From assembly GCA_958298945.1 (NCBI GenBank), contig OY282606.1:92139696-92203695 (forward strand): a DNA stretch of 64,000 bases. The letters run 5' to 3'. The notes beneath the pieces are model-generated. The model saw nothing but the letters and a program-made list of their open reading frames with translations. It was not told where the DNA came from and searched no databases. This stretch comes from Atherix ibis (lineage: Eukaryota; Arthropoda; Insecta; Diptera; Athericidae). Positions 48,650-63,074 of the stretch are shown piece by piece. The translations under genes and the position numbers were made by a program. The first letter of the stretch is position 1. Every line of letters begins with the position of its first letter.

Positions 48650-49200
48650 TAAGTGGACATGACAAGAAACCAAACAAAATACAAGTGCCCCGAAAGCTTC
48701 TCGTTTACAATTAATTCGGTTTTTTTTTACTAATAACGATGCACTAGAAAAACCGGGACGGTTGTCAGTCAGTCAGTCATTAAGTGAAGTAATTGCACTT
48801 CAAACAATATTTTCGGTAGATCATTGGCCGCCGATGTCATCGTTAGAGTCGCACTTGCATAAATTGCTGCTTGAAATGAGACGACCTTGCCTTGCACTCG
48901 TGTTAGCGATTGTGTTGTTAGACAAAGCATCTCTGTATTACGCGGTGGATATCAATTTACCATAAAAGTGACTTATTTTCATTTGAAGCTCAACTTACAA
49001 GACTATTATTGATCATAAAAGATAGTTAGTAACCTGTCTACTTATCTTTGATGAGCATCACAAGTGGTCTTTGTTGTTGTGGGTGGAAGAACCGATTAAA
49101 TAAGAAAGACGTGGTATGCGGTCTGAATACGTAATATCGTTGATTGAATTGGAATTTTCTTTAATCTGAAATGTGCATGATAATAAATCGTTAAGCAAAA
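48650..49200. other. GC-richer island, no gene recognised
   Basis: Contains GTCAGTCAGTCAGTCATT (48763-48780), which includes the insect initiator consensus TCAGTC several times, and an open stretch of 67 codons at 48762-48965 on the plus strand that I do not recognise. It could be a promoter or first-exon region, but no TATA or DPE element at a fitting distance was found. Confidence 0.2.
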
Positions 49201-50034
49201 GCATACCCCGGAAGATAAATTATTATACGAGCGCAGATGATTGTCATAGAAAGAAATTTTATAAAATAGGAAATCTGATTATCGTAATTGTTTGTGTTTT
49301 ATATTAGATCATTTTAAGGTTATTCTAGCGAAAAATATGCTGAGAAAAAAAAGCGCCTGTGTTTATTTTTGTTATGTGGAATTTTTTTTTTGTATAATTT
49401 TTCTATTAATGTATTGATCACAAATGAATAACAATAGTTTATTATGTCCACCAAGCGCAGATTCCGATATTGGTACGTGACACTTGTCACGCATCTTGAC
49501 TATTTGAAACCAGGAAAAGTTGTATAAAATTTGCAGAAACTTGAAAATTCGTTATTTCTAATTGCCAATGTCAATATTGTTCTTTGTAGCTCCACAGCTC
49601 AAATTTATTGTCATCAGAAGATTTCTTACTATCAAAACAGTTTGTTTAATAAATTTAACTATTTTTCATTATTTATATGCGAACATATCAGTTATTTGAT
49701 CCCTAATATCTGGTTTATTTTAAATTTGAAAGTCGAGACATTTTGTAGGACTATTTTAGGTATTAAAATTATTTTGATTTAAAACTATTATCAAGACAAC
49801 CATAAGTTTTGTTGCATAATAAACATGATCTAGCAATAAAACATTAGGAATTTATTATTGATTATACCTCATCAATCCTCATATAAAATCATTGATATTT
49901 TATTAGTCAAAAATAAAGAGCTATCTAGTTTGTAGCTTACAAAGCACAATCATGGCATTTGATAATAATTTTAAAATATATCACCTAAATTAATATTTAT
50001 TTACTTTATAAATCTCTATTTTATATTATAGATC

Positions 50035-50785
50035 GTTTTACTAATTATAAAATGTGCAGAAGATACGCCGTTTGAGTGTGGAACAACATAACATTTTTCG
50101 AACATAATTTTCATTAGCAATTTTTTTCCCTCGGTGGATATGTCAAAAACAAAGTCTCCACACATTTAAAGCTTTAAAAACCCACGAGTAAATGTTCATA
50201 AGCAAATATATCTGCTTATAACCGCAAAAAGTTTGTTGTGCATTTTCGCCCGTATTTATATAAAAATGAAGAGGACCGTTATCGTCAATTCCGAGCGCTG
50301 TGGCCATATGATAATCGAATTTTTTTAAATTTTAAACTTAAAGATTTCAATCCGAACCATATGTGGTTTAAACGAGATGGTACCAAAAGCCATATAACAT
50401 GAAAACTTTAGCTTTGTTAAGCGATAACTTTCCAGGGCGCGAAATTTCAATATTTGAGGATGTCAATTTGCGCTCAAGATCATGGGATTTGATACTATTG
50501 GACTTTTTCTTATAAGGTTTAATAAAAAAATGTATTAACACAGACAATATTTGAATATTAGAGCATTTAACAGCCGAACTACAGCCTGAAATGTACGAAA
50601 AAAATTATTAAAAATTACCTTAAAAAGATTATGTCCTAGAAGAAGACTCGAGGCTACCATTTAAATTTTAATATAATTAAAGTAAAATGACAAAGTTTAT
50701 GCAATATAATTAATTAAACTTTAATTTTAAGGATATTTTAGTAAACTTTACTCTCCAAAGCGAAAATTGGATAAACCATAAATTG
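50035..50785 (+). mobile_element. Tc1/mariner-superfamily remnant (family A, copy 9)
   Basis: Plus-strand translation gives FNPNHMWFKRDGTKSHIT (usual HMWFQQDGATCHT, second catalytic Asp region), then FQGAKFQYL, a frame with FPGREISIFEDVNLRSRSWD followed by LILLDFF, and VRKKLLKITLKR at the C-terminus. The 3' end (ACTCTCCAAAGCGAAAATTG) is shared with copies 4 and 8. Several frameshifts. With copy 10 it is the longest member in the window. Confidence 0.72.
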
Positions 50786-51289
50786 ATATGATTTACAATT
50801 ATTATTATTAGTATTTTTAATATCATTTCGAGACACATTGATATGAAAGCGTAAAAGATAATTCAGGACATTCGGCGACACCAAAACGCACCCTAAATAT
50901 CGCACAGGCTCTGGCTAAGAACTCAAGAGTGCTGCGTAGCTAAACGCAGACGACATCTCAGTAGCGCTAAATTAGAGCACAACACTATAATTACTATTAT
51001 CCTAATAATTTGAAAATAACTGAATTGATTATGACAAAAATAAATATATTTTTTAGGGTGCAGTTTTTATTAATTTCATAAGAAAATATTTTGATAGTGT
51101 TAACTTTTTTTGTTATAGAAAATGTGAATTAAGGGGCACAGCTAGAAATAATTCACATTGATTTGGTTGGAAAAAGTTCGAAGAATTTTGTATGATAATC
51201 CTTCCATTTGAGATAAAATACCAAAACAGCCATTGAATTTGTGTCATTCTTAAGAAGATTTTAATAACAATTTTATTTATATACATTTT

Positions 51290-51950
51290 ATTGCAAATAT
51301 TGTATAATAAAAAAGATAAACAAATACGAATCAAACGAGATTATAAAAGATTGCATATGTGCGCAAATACAGACATGCATTTGGAAGATTATAAATATCT
51401 TCGGACAAATTCACTTTCTTCTGAGACAAGTTGTGGTTATGTCGGGTGCGTCATACGGTACGCCGTGCTGATGGTACATCTTTGGCAAAAGTGGAGAAAA
51501 GTAATCTCGTTTTACAGTTTGCGAAGGTCAGTTGGATGCTTCTGGACCAAAAAAAATTGCGTAAAAATTCCCTCCCACCATCTGGTGTAAGAAGATAGCG
51601 AGATATTAAGAGCTGATAATTAATTTTCACTTTCATCAACATGTTATAAACTCGACGCTTCAGGCCAATTTGAGCAGTATTTTCATTACGTACGAGTTGA
51701 AATGATTGTTAAAGTTAGTAGAGTATTGTGTGCTCGTACGTGCAAGATGGCCCATTGCAAAATTACGATATGACATGATCATCTGCAAGCATTGTCTGGC
51801 CCAATGACTTCAAAAGTCTCTTATATACGGTTTAGTTTTAACATGATCTCATTAGAATATCATAAATACAAGACGTATGATCATAATATAGACGTAATTC
51901 AAAGTAAATCATGAGAGAGTAGCCAATGAAAATTTCATTAGATTACTAAT
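51290..51950. other. GC-richer island, no gene recognised
   Basis: Open stretches on both strands (51291-51590 plus, 51451-51642 minus) overlap each other and match no family I recognise. The base composition is less AT-rich than the surroundings. It may be a regulatory or untranslated exon region, or an unknown repeat. Confidence 0.2.
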
Positions 51951-53214
51951 CGAAAATTATGTAATCGATTATGTTTAAGCTCGACGATGCAATGGAGGAA
52001 GAAGAGATTTTTCCATGTGGAAAATTCACATATACAAATAAATATCAATCGAAAACATGTTTTTATACCGACCCAAGCCACCCTCCACCACCATTCCCCC
52101 TTACTTACATATAAATACAGTTCACTCTAAATATGGTAAAAATTATTCTCATATGAATCAAATGGGAAATATTTTCTACATTTTAATGAGAATACGGAAA
52201 ATTCAATTTACATTATTAGAAATTTAGCCCATACACAATTAGGTAATAGTAAATTTATTCGTTTTGATTTTATTTTGGTAAAATATTTTTTCTTATATAA
52301 AAATGAATGAAAGTTTAACAAATAAAGGTTTTTCATAAATTAAATCATCTCAATTTCATAGTCATAGATTAAATGATAATTTTTTAAAAACTATGACCCT
52401 TAAATATAATTCAAATTTGAACGTTATTATAATACTTTCCATGTTTAAAAACTATAAAAAAATTTTAAGATTTTATTTAAATAAAAATATTGTTAAATTT
52501 TGTAATGCATATCCAATGTCACTAATTAATTGTTTATCAAAATTTTCTTCAGTAAAATTAATACTTATTATAAAAATTTATATAAAATTTTATAAAAGTT
52601 CTAACAAATGTACTTAAGCTTAAATTTCGCTTGATTGTATGTATTTATTTAATATATCCATATATTGGATCATGACCTTTTGCAAAGTTTTTATTTCAAT
52701 TTGATGCATTTTTTTGCATATTCAGTTTTTGCTGACACCAATCAAGTCTCATATTTCTAGTCAGCATTTTATTATTTTATACCGAGAATCATGGATTTTT
52801 TCCCCATATATTATTACTTTTCATGTATATTTTTTATAAATATAATAAATTTATACATGTGTATAGACAAAATAAAATCCTAGACTTTAAATACTTCTAC
52901 GTGATGAAATTCGCTTTTTTCTATCAAGCAAACATTTACATTTTGATAAAAAAAAAGTAAATTTTAATTGACGGTCAACTTTTTTGAAGAAATTTTCCTA
53001 TATTATTAAAATATTTTAAAAGTCATAATTATTAATATTATTTTTTGAAAGATTTTTAAACATCCTAAATCGTTTATTTGTTATAAATGCATGTTTTTAT
53101 GATATTAAAATAGAAAATGTTTTTTTTTTATTAATAAAATCATTAATAAGTAAATATTTTTACAAATTTTAATTAACGATGAATATGGGATAAAAAATAA
53201 ATACTTTTTTAGTA

Positions 53215-54135
53215 TTTTAATACAATTCATGTAAACGACTATCCAATTTATACTTTGGAAAGTAAAGTTAACTAAAATACAATTTTAATTCAGATTTTGA
53301 TAAAACTTTTATTTTATTATATTGCCTCAATTTTTCTATTACTTAAAAAAAACTAAGATTATTCAAATAATTATTATGAGACTTCTTCCAGGAATCGATC
53401 CTTTTGCGGCTTTTTGATAATTTTTCACAATATTTCCGGCTGTTATTATTCATTATTTTGACGGACACTGGTTTTTTAATGATATAAAATTTGAAAACTT
53501 TCTGCGTAAAAATGGCTTTTTGAAACGACATTTTGTGTAGCAATATAAAAAGATTCCAACAGTACTAAATCACACTACATTGTAGGACTATTTCTATTAC
53601 CAAATTTCAAAATGACGCATTGTGGGAAATTTTCGCGCAAAAAACATAAATTGTTCGGGTTGTGTGGCTTGTGGTGATGTTTTTTTGTGAAAAAAACATA
53701 CGGTCTCAATTTAAATTTTTAAGTTAAGGCAAAACATTTCGGTTATCATAAGGCCATAGTGCTCAGAATTCACGGTAATGGTCTCCCCCTCTTCATTTTA
53801 AAAGAAAGACGGGGAACAGTTATATCTTCAGAATAAAATACAGTCACTTTGAGTAGTTACAATAACTCCATAGTAATTTGTAAGATTTAAAAGCTTTATA
53901 TACTGCAATTTTGCTTACTGACGTATTAAACTAGCAAAAAATGAGCCTCGTCGCTAAAGAAAATTCACAAATTTTGAAATTTTATCGTATTGTTTGGAAA
54001 CTAAATAATCTAGACTAAAAAATGGCAATTTCTGGTATATTTAAATTCTGGCTTAAATAAAATTTATGCGTAATAATGATTATATAACAGAGCTGCCATT
54101 TTCCAAATGGCAAAAGGGATAACCCGCTAATAAAT
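53215..54135 (-). mobile_element. Tc1/mariner-superfamily remnant (family A, copy 10)
   Basis: Minus-strand reading order fits a whole transposase: FFSDEAH (around 53950-53970), then ETITVNSEHYGLMITEMF (around 53740-53790), a broken central block, FPQCVILKFGN with CDLVLLESF (around 53560-53630), and PEIL*KIIKKPQKDRFLEEV at the C-terminus (around 53390-53450). The two ends carry similar AT-rich termini. Stops and small indels make it inactive. Family A belongs to the IS630/Tc1/mariner superfamily judging by DEAH and DGA spacing; the subfamily is not settled. Confidence 0.72.
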
Positions 54136-57050
54136 GAAGTTCCTGTTTATATTGAAGTATCTTAAAACTTTTATTTGGCAGTCTTAAAAATAATTAAGCT
54201 AGTAACTGTAAATATTTTTAATCTCTAATTTATAATTAATCAATATTTTGAAATATTTAGTACTTTTGTTTACGCCAAAGTCGATCATATTTTTGTTAAT
54301 AATACAAATAAAAAGAACATTTAACTATGGACGTCAATAACTGACCACTTATAGATAGATTACTTCACTGTTGTGAATTTTTTCCTATTTTTTTTGATAT
54401 TGTGAAAGTACATGTGATTTGAAAATTCACTCAATCTCTTGGAGAAGAATAGATTATTGAGTTTATCTACAATATTTTGAAGTGTTTTTCAATTCCGATT
54501 TAATGGGATTTTTCCATCTATGCGATTGGTAAGAAATGATTTTAGTTAATGATATTTTAGTTATTACTGATAAATCTACGCATAAATGAATAAACAAAAA
54601 ACTGATATGACTGAAAGGTGGAAAAAATATCTACTAAAATAAAAAAATTAATTGACATGAAAACGAAGAGATTTTAATCGGTATAGTAATTTTTTTTCTA
54701 AATACTAGTAGTGGCTAGTAGCTTAGTATTATCTTGGAAATGATTGCAAATTGAAAATAATTAGCTACATTAGCACTTGCTAAGATTTAAGGTATTTCAT
54801 TAGGTGTGGATAAAAATATTATATCTCGTTAAGAGGAAAACGATTGACAGCATGTATCTACGACTATTTTGAGAGTATTTTTAGGTAATAAGTAAGATGT
54901 TCGTAAATCAAAAATAATATTAAAAGTCATATATCAACGTCTTAATATTTATTTGAAGAAAAGCTAAAAAACAAAAGTATAATCAAAAAAATTACACAAA
55001 ATTTTAAAGAAAAAAAAAGTTATTTATTATTTTTCATATCATTTAGCTTTTATTATTATATTATTAAGCATAATAGAAACAAAATAATAATAATGCTATT
55101 TAAAAGTGAATAAAAATTTTCTTTTTAATATTAATTCACTAAAGTTATTGGTTTTTATTTTTTAATTTTTTAATAATATTATTAAAATTTTTCATTGGTC
55201 TATGTGTTTGAGTGGCTTAAGAAAATAAAAGATTGTAAAATAGAAAATTGAATTTTAAATTTGTTAAATACATAAAGATACTCTGCAGACGAGAGAAAAT
55301 CATTGGAAAAATTTAATATTGTATAATATTAAAAATGTTTCCATTAACTTTAAAAACAGACACGGAATTAGTAAGACATTTTTTTTTATTATTATTATTT
55401 TTTTTTGGTTTTTTTTTTGTAATTGAATACTAATTTTTCAACTTTCTCCGAAAATTAATTACATTATGTGTATGTGGGCTTTTTTCATGTGTTTCTATAT
55501 ATTCATTATTTTTGATTTGGATTTATTCGAATATATTTTTTCAAAAAGCTTTTCTATTTTGATATTTTTTTCTTCAAATAGATGCATTTAAAATATTTTT
55601 CTATCATTTAGAATATGAAAATTCTAATTGGAAAATTGAAGATTTTGAGATAATCTCTTTTTAGGGCTTGTAAATATTTTCAATAAAATTTCTAAATTTT
55701 CTAGCATATTTTAATATTTTTTTCTCTCTCTCTCTCTTAATAATATTTACGGTTATTTAAATAAATAATATTAATTATGAACAAATTAACCTTGTTTATT
55801 CTATAATATTCCATATATGCAAATGCCTTGGTTCTTAATAAAAATAACCTCCAAAATATTGTAAAAACTAGGAGATTAACAATATTTTAAATTTTAGTGA
55901 AATACAAAGTAATAAACTTACGATCGTAAAAAATTCAAAATCTGGTATCGAAAATCTTAAGAAATTTATTTCAATATAATAACTCAATATATGTGATTCA
56001 AAAGAAAGTTATTTTCAAAATGAAAACCAGATATTCGAAAAAGATTTTATTAATTATTAAATAATTGACATTGAGAAGAAACACAATTGCCAAAAAGGCT
56101 CTCATATTTTCGTATATATCAAAAAAAAAAATTCTTATTGACAGATTAAAATATAATTGAATATATAAAATTTTTAAAAATTCTCTATAATATTATACTA
56201 AGCAAAACTATGAATTTATAATATATTTAAAAAAATATTACGTCGATTATCAATGAAAGCTTACATTTTTGTGAAAACTCTAAGCAGTAGTTCCGTATTA
56301 TATAATCGATACGTTTTATAAACAACATTCCTTCCAATATAACATAATCCTTTCGGAAATTCTTTATGTCCATGCACACATAAGGTCTTCTTTTATAATT
56401 TTATTCACCGAAAAAAAAACAACAGTAACAACAACCCAAAAAACTAATAAATTTAATTATAAATCAAGTGCAAAATTTGTAATAATTAAGAACACATTTT
56501 TATTATTGTATAGAAAACGTAATATTATTAAGTAATAATTAATAATTAATATTGCATTTTGCGCAATACACAAAATTAATTGCTGTTTAGATCGAACATC
56601 GTTTAATCACCATGACTGTTCCCTCGTACATTTGCTTAGAAACTTTGATAATAACAACGATTAATTTCTGCATCAATTAAAAATTGTTTTATTTATAATC
56701 GGAAAAATATAATGCACACTTATTTATTTTGCAAAAAAAATTTTTTTTTTAAATATAATTTTTATTTATTGTTAAAGTTGTAATTGTAAGTTACGATTTA
56801 AAAAATCATACACTATTTGTTATCAAAAAAAAAAAATTTTTTTAAATAATTATTTTTTTAGAACAGAATAAATGTTATGTTTTATTGTTTGTTAAACTAT
56901 CTTAGTTTTATTTAAAAACAGAAACTATTTAAAAAAAAAACTTTTCGTAATCTTTTAAATTCACATTTATTTTTAAATAAAATAAAATTCAAATTTTACA
57001 TTTTGAATAAATATTTAAAAAAAATAATATAAGTCGATTAAAATTAAAAA
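54136..57050. other. AT-rich interval, no gene recognised
   Basis: Long A and T runs and a TC microsatellite at 55721-55737. No open reading frame, known repeat or RNA gene could be supported. Confidence 0.6.
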
Positions 57051-57059
57051 TTTTATTTT

Positions 57060-57470
57060 TCAAAAACTTTTCTCCTTTTTGAAAGTTTTACCAAAAAAAT
57101 CCAAATAATATTTTTCAGGAAATTCCCGCTTACAGAGTTGGTCGGTATGTACACTCGGAAACTTTAGTTGATCGCATCCATTTGATACGTGTGTCGACCT
57201 AAAGTAACCGCAGTGAAATGAAAAGTTGATTCCATCGGACCCGGTGTGCTTTTCCACCACCCTTGCCAGGCACTTTTAAAACTTTTCTTAAAAGCCGATC
57301 ACTTATTATTTCGACGTAATCGTTTTGAGTCTACCTGTGTTCAGGTGTCTTTGATTCACACAACATGCACCATGGACCTTTTAATGTGTGACGTATGCTA
57401 ATTTTAACTGGTATTGTACCGCACAGCCCCAGTCAGCATTTATTATGGAATGCCATCTAATCCGGCTTTG
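57060..57470. other. GC-richer island, possible untranslated exon
   Basis: Stands out from very AT-rich flanks. On the minus strand 57060-57260 is open but unrecognised, and a donor-like GAACACAG|GTAGAC lies at 57335/57334. It could be a distal 5' exon of the receptor gene, which runs in the same direction, but the distance (21 kb from coding exon 1) and the lack of other evidence keep this a guess. Confidence 0.2.
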
Positions 57471-60400
57471 ATAATCAATTAATTACCATTTCTGTGATTC
57501 TATCGTGCAATTGAATCTCAAGAAAATACTTTCATTTTCTCATATATATATATACAGTCAGTCATTGGTGACATATTTTTTTTTTAAAAAGCAGCCGATA
57601 TAAAATTTTTTTCGTTAAGAGATTCGGCGATATTAAATGTATCTGTTGTAGGGGTGTACTCTCAATACTATTGAAAATTTTACAAATAGCGACATCTATA
57701 ATAAATAATAATAAATTTCAATTTAACTTCTATCTAATCTTTTAGTGGCATTTAAAATTATTAACTTATAAAGTTACTGTACAAAAAATTCCTATGTACA
57801 GTGACTGCTCTGTCTTTGTTGGTGTTTCAAGGGCTCGTCTGTACGATACACTATGGAATTTCTTCTCGTTTAAGTGATTTATTTACTGACCAATATTTGT
57901 TCCTCACCTTGAATTCTTTATTGCAGACGAAATATGTTTTTTTTTACTCAAACTATTCACTCTTTGTATAAGAGAAAATTTGCAAATTTTCTATTTACAA
58001 ATTCTATTTAGAAAAAAAGAAATACTTTAATTCAATATTAATAGATAATCTTCTTTTCATTAGCACAAATTCATATTTTATTGGTATCAAGGAAGTTCGT
58101 TTGAGAAAAATAGGAAAATAATATTTTTTTTTGTATGGCATTGATGACTACTTATTTAAAGTACATACGTTCAACATTGATCAACCACCAGGTGTGAAAA
58201 TTTAGAGCATTGCAAATTTCCCATATTCATTATTATTTTTTTGCCTAATTTTTGAGTATTTTATATATTTTTATTATATTTATCTAAGATCGATAGCTGG
58301 TAAAATATTGGTAAAAAATACAATAGAATGTTAAACAGAAATTTGTAAATTCGTAAAAGATTTGTTTTCGGTCATTGTTCGGATATGTAATTTGTTCATT
58401 TGAGATGATACGATTTACAAATAAATATGGCCTTATTATTAGTTTCAATGTTACATTTAGCATAATATTTTTACAAGAAAAAAGAAAAAATAATTTTTAG
58501 ATAATAAGGTTTTTTTTCTTCGTCTAAATAATGTGTTATACATGTGACTTTCGGGAATTTGGATACTATGGACGTGATTGATCAAGATTGCTTCTTTTTC
58601 TTGGTTGAGTAATAATTTGGGAATTACCATAGTATTGGCTTTTGTTGATATTTATTCAAATATATGCTGTTTGACTGAAACTTTGGTTTTAATAGGAAAA
58701 TAAAATAAAATTCGGGAATTGAAATGATGAGGGACAAAAATTTATATTTTCTTTTCAATATATTAAATTTTAAAACATAAATTATATTTATACTTTTTGT
58801 TATTATAAAAATGAAAATCAGATAAAAAAGAATTTTGTAAATTGGTTTTTAAAAAAAAAAATCTCTTTTACATTTGGAAGACAGCAGGTATTTGTATGAA
58901 ATGTCAATTTGAGATATTGTTTAGGCATTGTAGAAGGATCCTGTAAAAGTTATTCTTAGAGGATACGCAACATTTTTATAGAGTTGAGATTGATTGATTG
59001 TAGCTGACATGTCATATTTTGCAAAATGCCTTCTTATTTTTCTATTATATTGTATATAAAATATATATTAAGAAAAATAATCAATTTTATCATTTTACAT
59101 CTGTTTAGGATGCTGTTTAGCATTAAAGTAATATTGCAAGTATTCGATTTATTAAGATTTTAACCACAGATTTCTATACAGTATGTTCTTATGAAGGTTA
59201 TCACGTACTTTCGCCCTGCACTGTATACTAAAAGTACATATAAATTGATTGAGTTTTTTTGTTGTTGTAATAATTAAATAACTTAAAAATTTTAGAATTT
59301 TTCTTTTAAACAATAATTTATAGAAAAAATGTGTCAATAAGAATTTTATTTAAACAATATTGATGATAATAAAAAAAAGTAATTTTTTTTTCTTTTGAAT
59401 CCTAAATTTTATTTCTAGATAATGAAATGTAGTAATAGTTGTTCTTTCATTGTTATCTACTACAAAACTAACTAAATATATTTATAGAGTAGTTAAATTT
59501 AGTAAAAATAGTTAATAGGAAATTCAATTAATATTATATAAAGTAAGAAGATGGATACTCTTCTAAGTAAACGAGAAGAAATTTATCTGAATTGTGTCTT
59601 CAGCGAGGATAGTATATTAAATGAGTTACTGATAATAAAATACTAAGTATAAAAAGATATTAATTCCATGTGTAGTAAATCAATTTGGTTATACCTATCT
59701 TCCGTGTTTTTTGTAAAGTACATACTTAACAAACAGTACCTTTGAATATAGGAGTATAATAAACAATGTCTGAGAGAACGAAAATATTGAATATAAAAAA
59801 AGATTCATACAATATATATTAACATAAAAAATTCTGTATTCATTTATGACTCTATAAAAAACTCTATTAGATAATATATTATAAAATACATATGTATGTA
59901 CAGAAAAATTATAAATTTTATGCAATTATTATTGTAAAAGATCTTTTTAACTTTTAAGCGTATACATTAAGAAAAAAACCCAATTTTCATTTGTTTGTTA
60001 CGCTTGAAAATATATATTTTTAAATACACATAAGTATGACTAATTATTTAAAAAAAAATATTTAATATAAAATTTCTCCAAAATCTAACGGCAGTCATTA
60101 GAAAATATGTTAAGTCAGAGAATTAGAAAAAAAGTTATTCAGACAATCGTATCAGATTGTGGATAGTGGGAGTATCTGTAATATTAAGTAGAGTATCGTA
60201 CAGATAATCACATATGTAATATTTTGCGAAGATGAATGACTAAATAAATTTAAATGGTTCCATACAGAAAATTGCAATATTTCAACGATAATCTTTTTGA
60301 TGTTGAAAATCGGTAACAATGAGTTGGAATTTAAAACTAATCTCATCTAACAAATAAATTTCTATGATTTACTTCGGTAGCCATCAGTTTTTGAAATTTT

Positions 60401-63070
60401 TATGGCTGTCAACCTATTTTTTTAGTATTTTATAGTATTATATTCAAACCAAATTAATTATAGGTAAAACATAATAATATAATTAATTATGTTTAATATG
60501 ATATGCATTGTACATTTTACGTTTATATAATTAATACTGATCTATTATTGTACATTGCTAATATCACTTTCTCTACAATTGTCAAAATGATAATAAAAAT
60601 GGAATATTTTCCTATATTGACTAAAAAAAAATATTCAAATTATTTTCTCACTTACTGGAAATAAAGATCTTTTGAATTTAACTAACTAATTTCAAATATA
60701 TTTGAATAAAAAATCAATTTGATTGCCATAAGTGCGAATGTTTCCAAAAATATGTTGACAAGCTCTCAGCATCATTTCTTATCAACATAATATGTTGAGC
60801 TTTTCCCAAGTCGTATTTAAATGAGTTTATTTTTTTGCAAAAAAAAACAAAATCTTTTTAATATTTTATTTTATACTAATATTAGATATGATATTTGTTA
60901 TAATTTTATATTTGCTATTATTTTTATATACTGTACATTCATTTACTAATTGATTAATTTTTTTTTAATCTAATTTTCTACCTTAATGGAAAATTTTCAC
61001 ACTTTATTATTATGAGTTGTATTACCTTAAGATCATTTTACTAGAGCTTAATGTCACTAGAGTTGATTAAGTACCCACGAAAATGTATAAACAACTTCAA
61101 GGCTACGCACCTTTAGGCTTTAAAATCTGTCTGACCTGTACATTGTCTATAAAATTTTAACGCTAAACATGTTTTTTATATAAACATTGAAAATGTTGCT
61201 TTTTTTTCTTCAAATCTAGACTATGACTATGAACTCTTGCATGAAATCCCTTTTTGACAAATTGAATTATTTTCAAGTATTATAAAAGTACTTTTGAGGT
61301 TGAATTGCCTAAAAGTGCTGTAAATTATTGCACTAGAGAATTGTTTTTGTAAACACACTTACATCATGTGCATGTGTAACTAAAAACTAATTTATAGGTT
61401 ATTGATCTTCTCCTTATATTATATATGAAAATAATAATATTTACTAATGAAATTTGCTGATTTTATTTTATTGGAAATAAATTACTTTTGCTACTGGAAT
61501 GGATTTTTTTTTGAAAATTTTATCAATACTACAATTAGAAAAAATATTAAAATAACTATTTGTGAGCATTCTATATAAATATACAACAGGTATAAATAGT
61601 TATTTCACTAATAAGCAATTATCCAGAAAATAAATACAAGTTTTGGCAACTTGTTATCAAATACGAGTTTAATTATCGAGTTTGAAGTTATATATTAAGT
61701 AAAATATTTGATATTTTGTCTGAAAATAATACTTAATGCTAGTAACTTTAGTTAGATAACTTAAACAGATATTCAGTATGACTTATTCGATATTACTCTA
61801 GATTGACCAACCAAAAAAAACAACAAATTATTAAGAAATACGCCTTAAATATGCCTTATATATATGTATATATACCTTTTGTGATTAGTTTTTTTCCAAA
61901 AAATAATAATGATACTAAAAACTTATTCTTAGCCTACGGTAATTTGTAATTTCATCTATTTTCTAGAGCCTATGGGGGCGTATTAAATTTTGCTGCATCT
62001 TCAGTATGAATGAGCTTATTTTTTTGCATTTAGTTTTTAAACCTTTCTAATAGATTATTACAAAGCTTTTAATGAAAAGCTTATCTATTCACCTATTCTT
62101 ATATTTATATATGGGGAAATATTTTTTTTTATATCATCGATAGCCAAGTATATATATGAAGAGAAAAATAAAGAAAATATCTTGAAAAGGTCAAAAATTT
62201 AATTAATAATTTCGGAATTTCATACTCCATCAACTTTAATTGCATAATAGAATCATTTTTATACTTTATGGAAATATTGCGGAAAAAATCCAAATACGCT
62301 TGTTAATAGAAATCAAAACGTACACAATTTACTCATATACAAATGTGTTGATTTACGATTATAAAGTCTATTTTGTTCATACATTACTAACTACAATAGT
62401 CAATGACTTAATGTTAAGTTTGAAAATGTTGTAAACAAAATTGTTATTACATAAAATAATTGTTTGTAGGTTAGTAATCAGCATATTTATATGGAAAAAA
62501 AATTTCTTCTTTGTGCTAATTTAATAAAAAATAAAAATACAGATTTTTTTATAAAATTTTTATTAATAAATTTATAGTATAAAATTAATTTTAATAGAGT
62601 ACTATAAATATGAAGGAGTTAATTTTATGTACTTGGGAAAATTAATTTCCAAGGCTTTTGGAATTAAGACCTACAAGCTCTCAATATTGCATGTTATATC
62701 ATTAATATTTCTCTAATTATTAATGTAATTGAGGTAATTTAATTTCTACTGAGTCAATATATTTTTGCTTCGATATTCTGTTATTATCTCTAAAGTTGTA
62801 TTAAGAAATATTAATAACAATTATAGTATGTGAAATAATATTTGCAAATTTATATTGTGTTGTCTATATAGTAACTTTCTTTTGAATATACTTACTTTTA
62901 TATCGAAAAAAATCGAATGTTGATGTAATTTATTTCATCTTATAACACTGAATTAAAAAGTAATTTAGAAATCAATATTAAAAGCATTAAATTGAACTGG
63001 TAACATTAAGAGTATTACCTGTTGGGAGATTATAATTATAAATTTTCTGTGGATGATTGGTAAATTATTT
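57471..63070. other. AT-rich interval, no gene recognised
   Basis: 5.6 kb with long A/T runs, an AT microsatellite at 57542-57554 and only short open stretches rich in Phe, Ile, Tyr, Lys and Asn, as expected from base composition alone. Nothing else is recognised. Confidence 0.6.
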
Positions 63071-63074
63071 CATG

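Noticed and set aside
48763..48780. TCAGTC initiator repeats taken as a mapped transcription start
   Set aside because: The motif is short and repeated, no downstream element fits at the right distance, and no coding exon follows.
57060..57260. Minus-strand open frame with four Cys/His-like positions
   Set aside because: The spacing fits no zinc-finger family, and no splice partner is visible.
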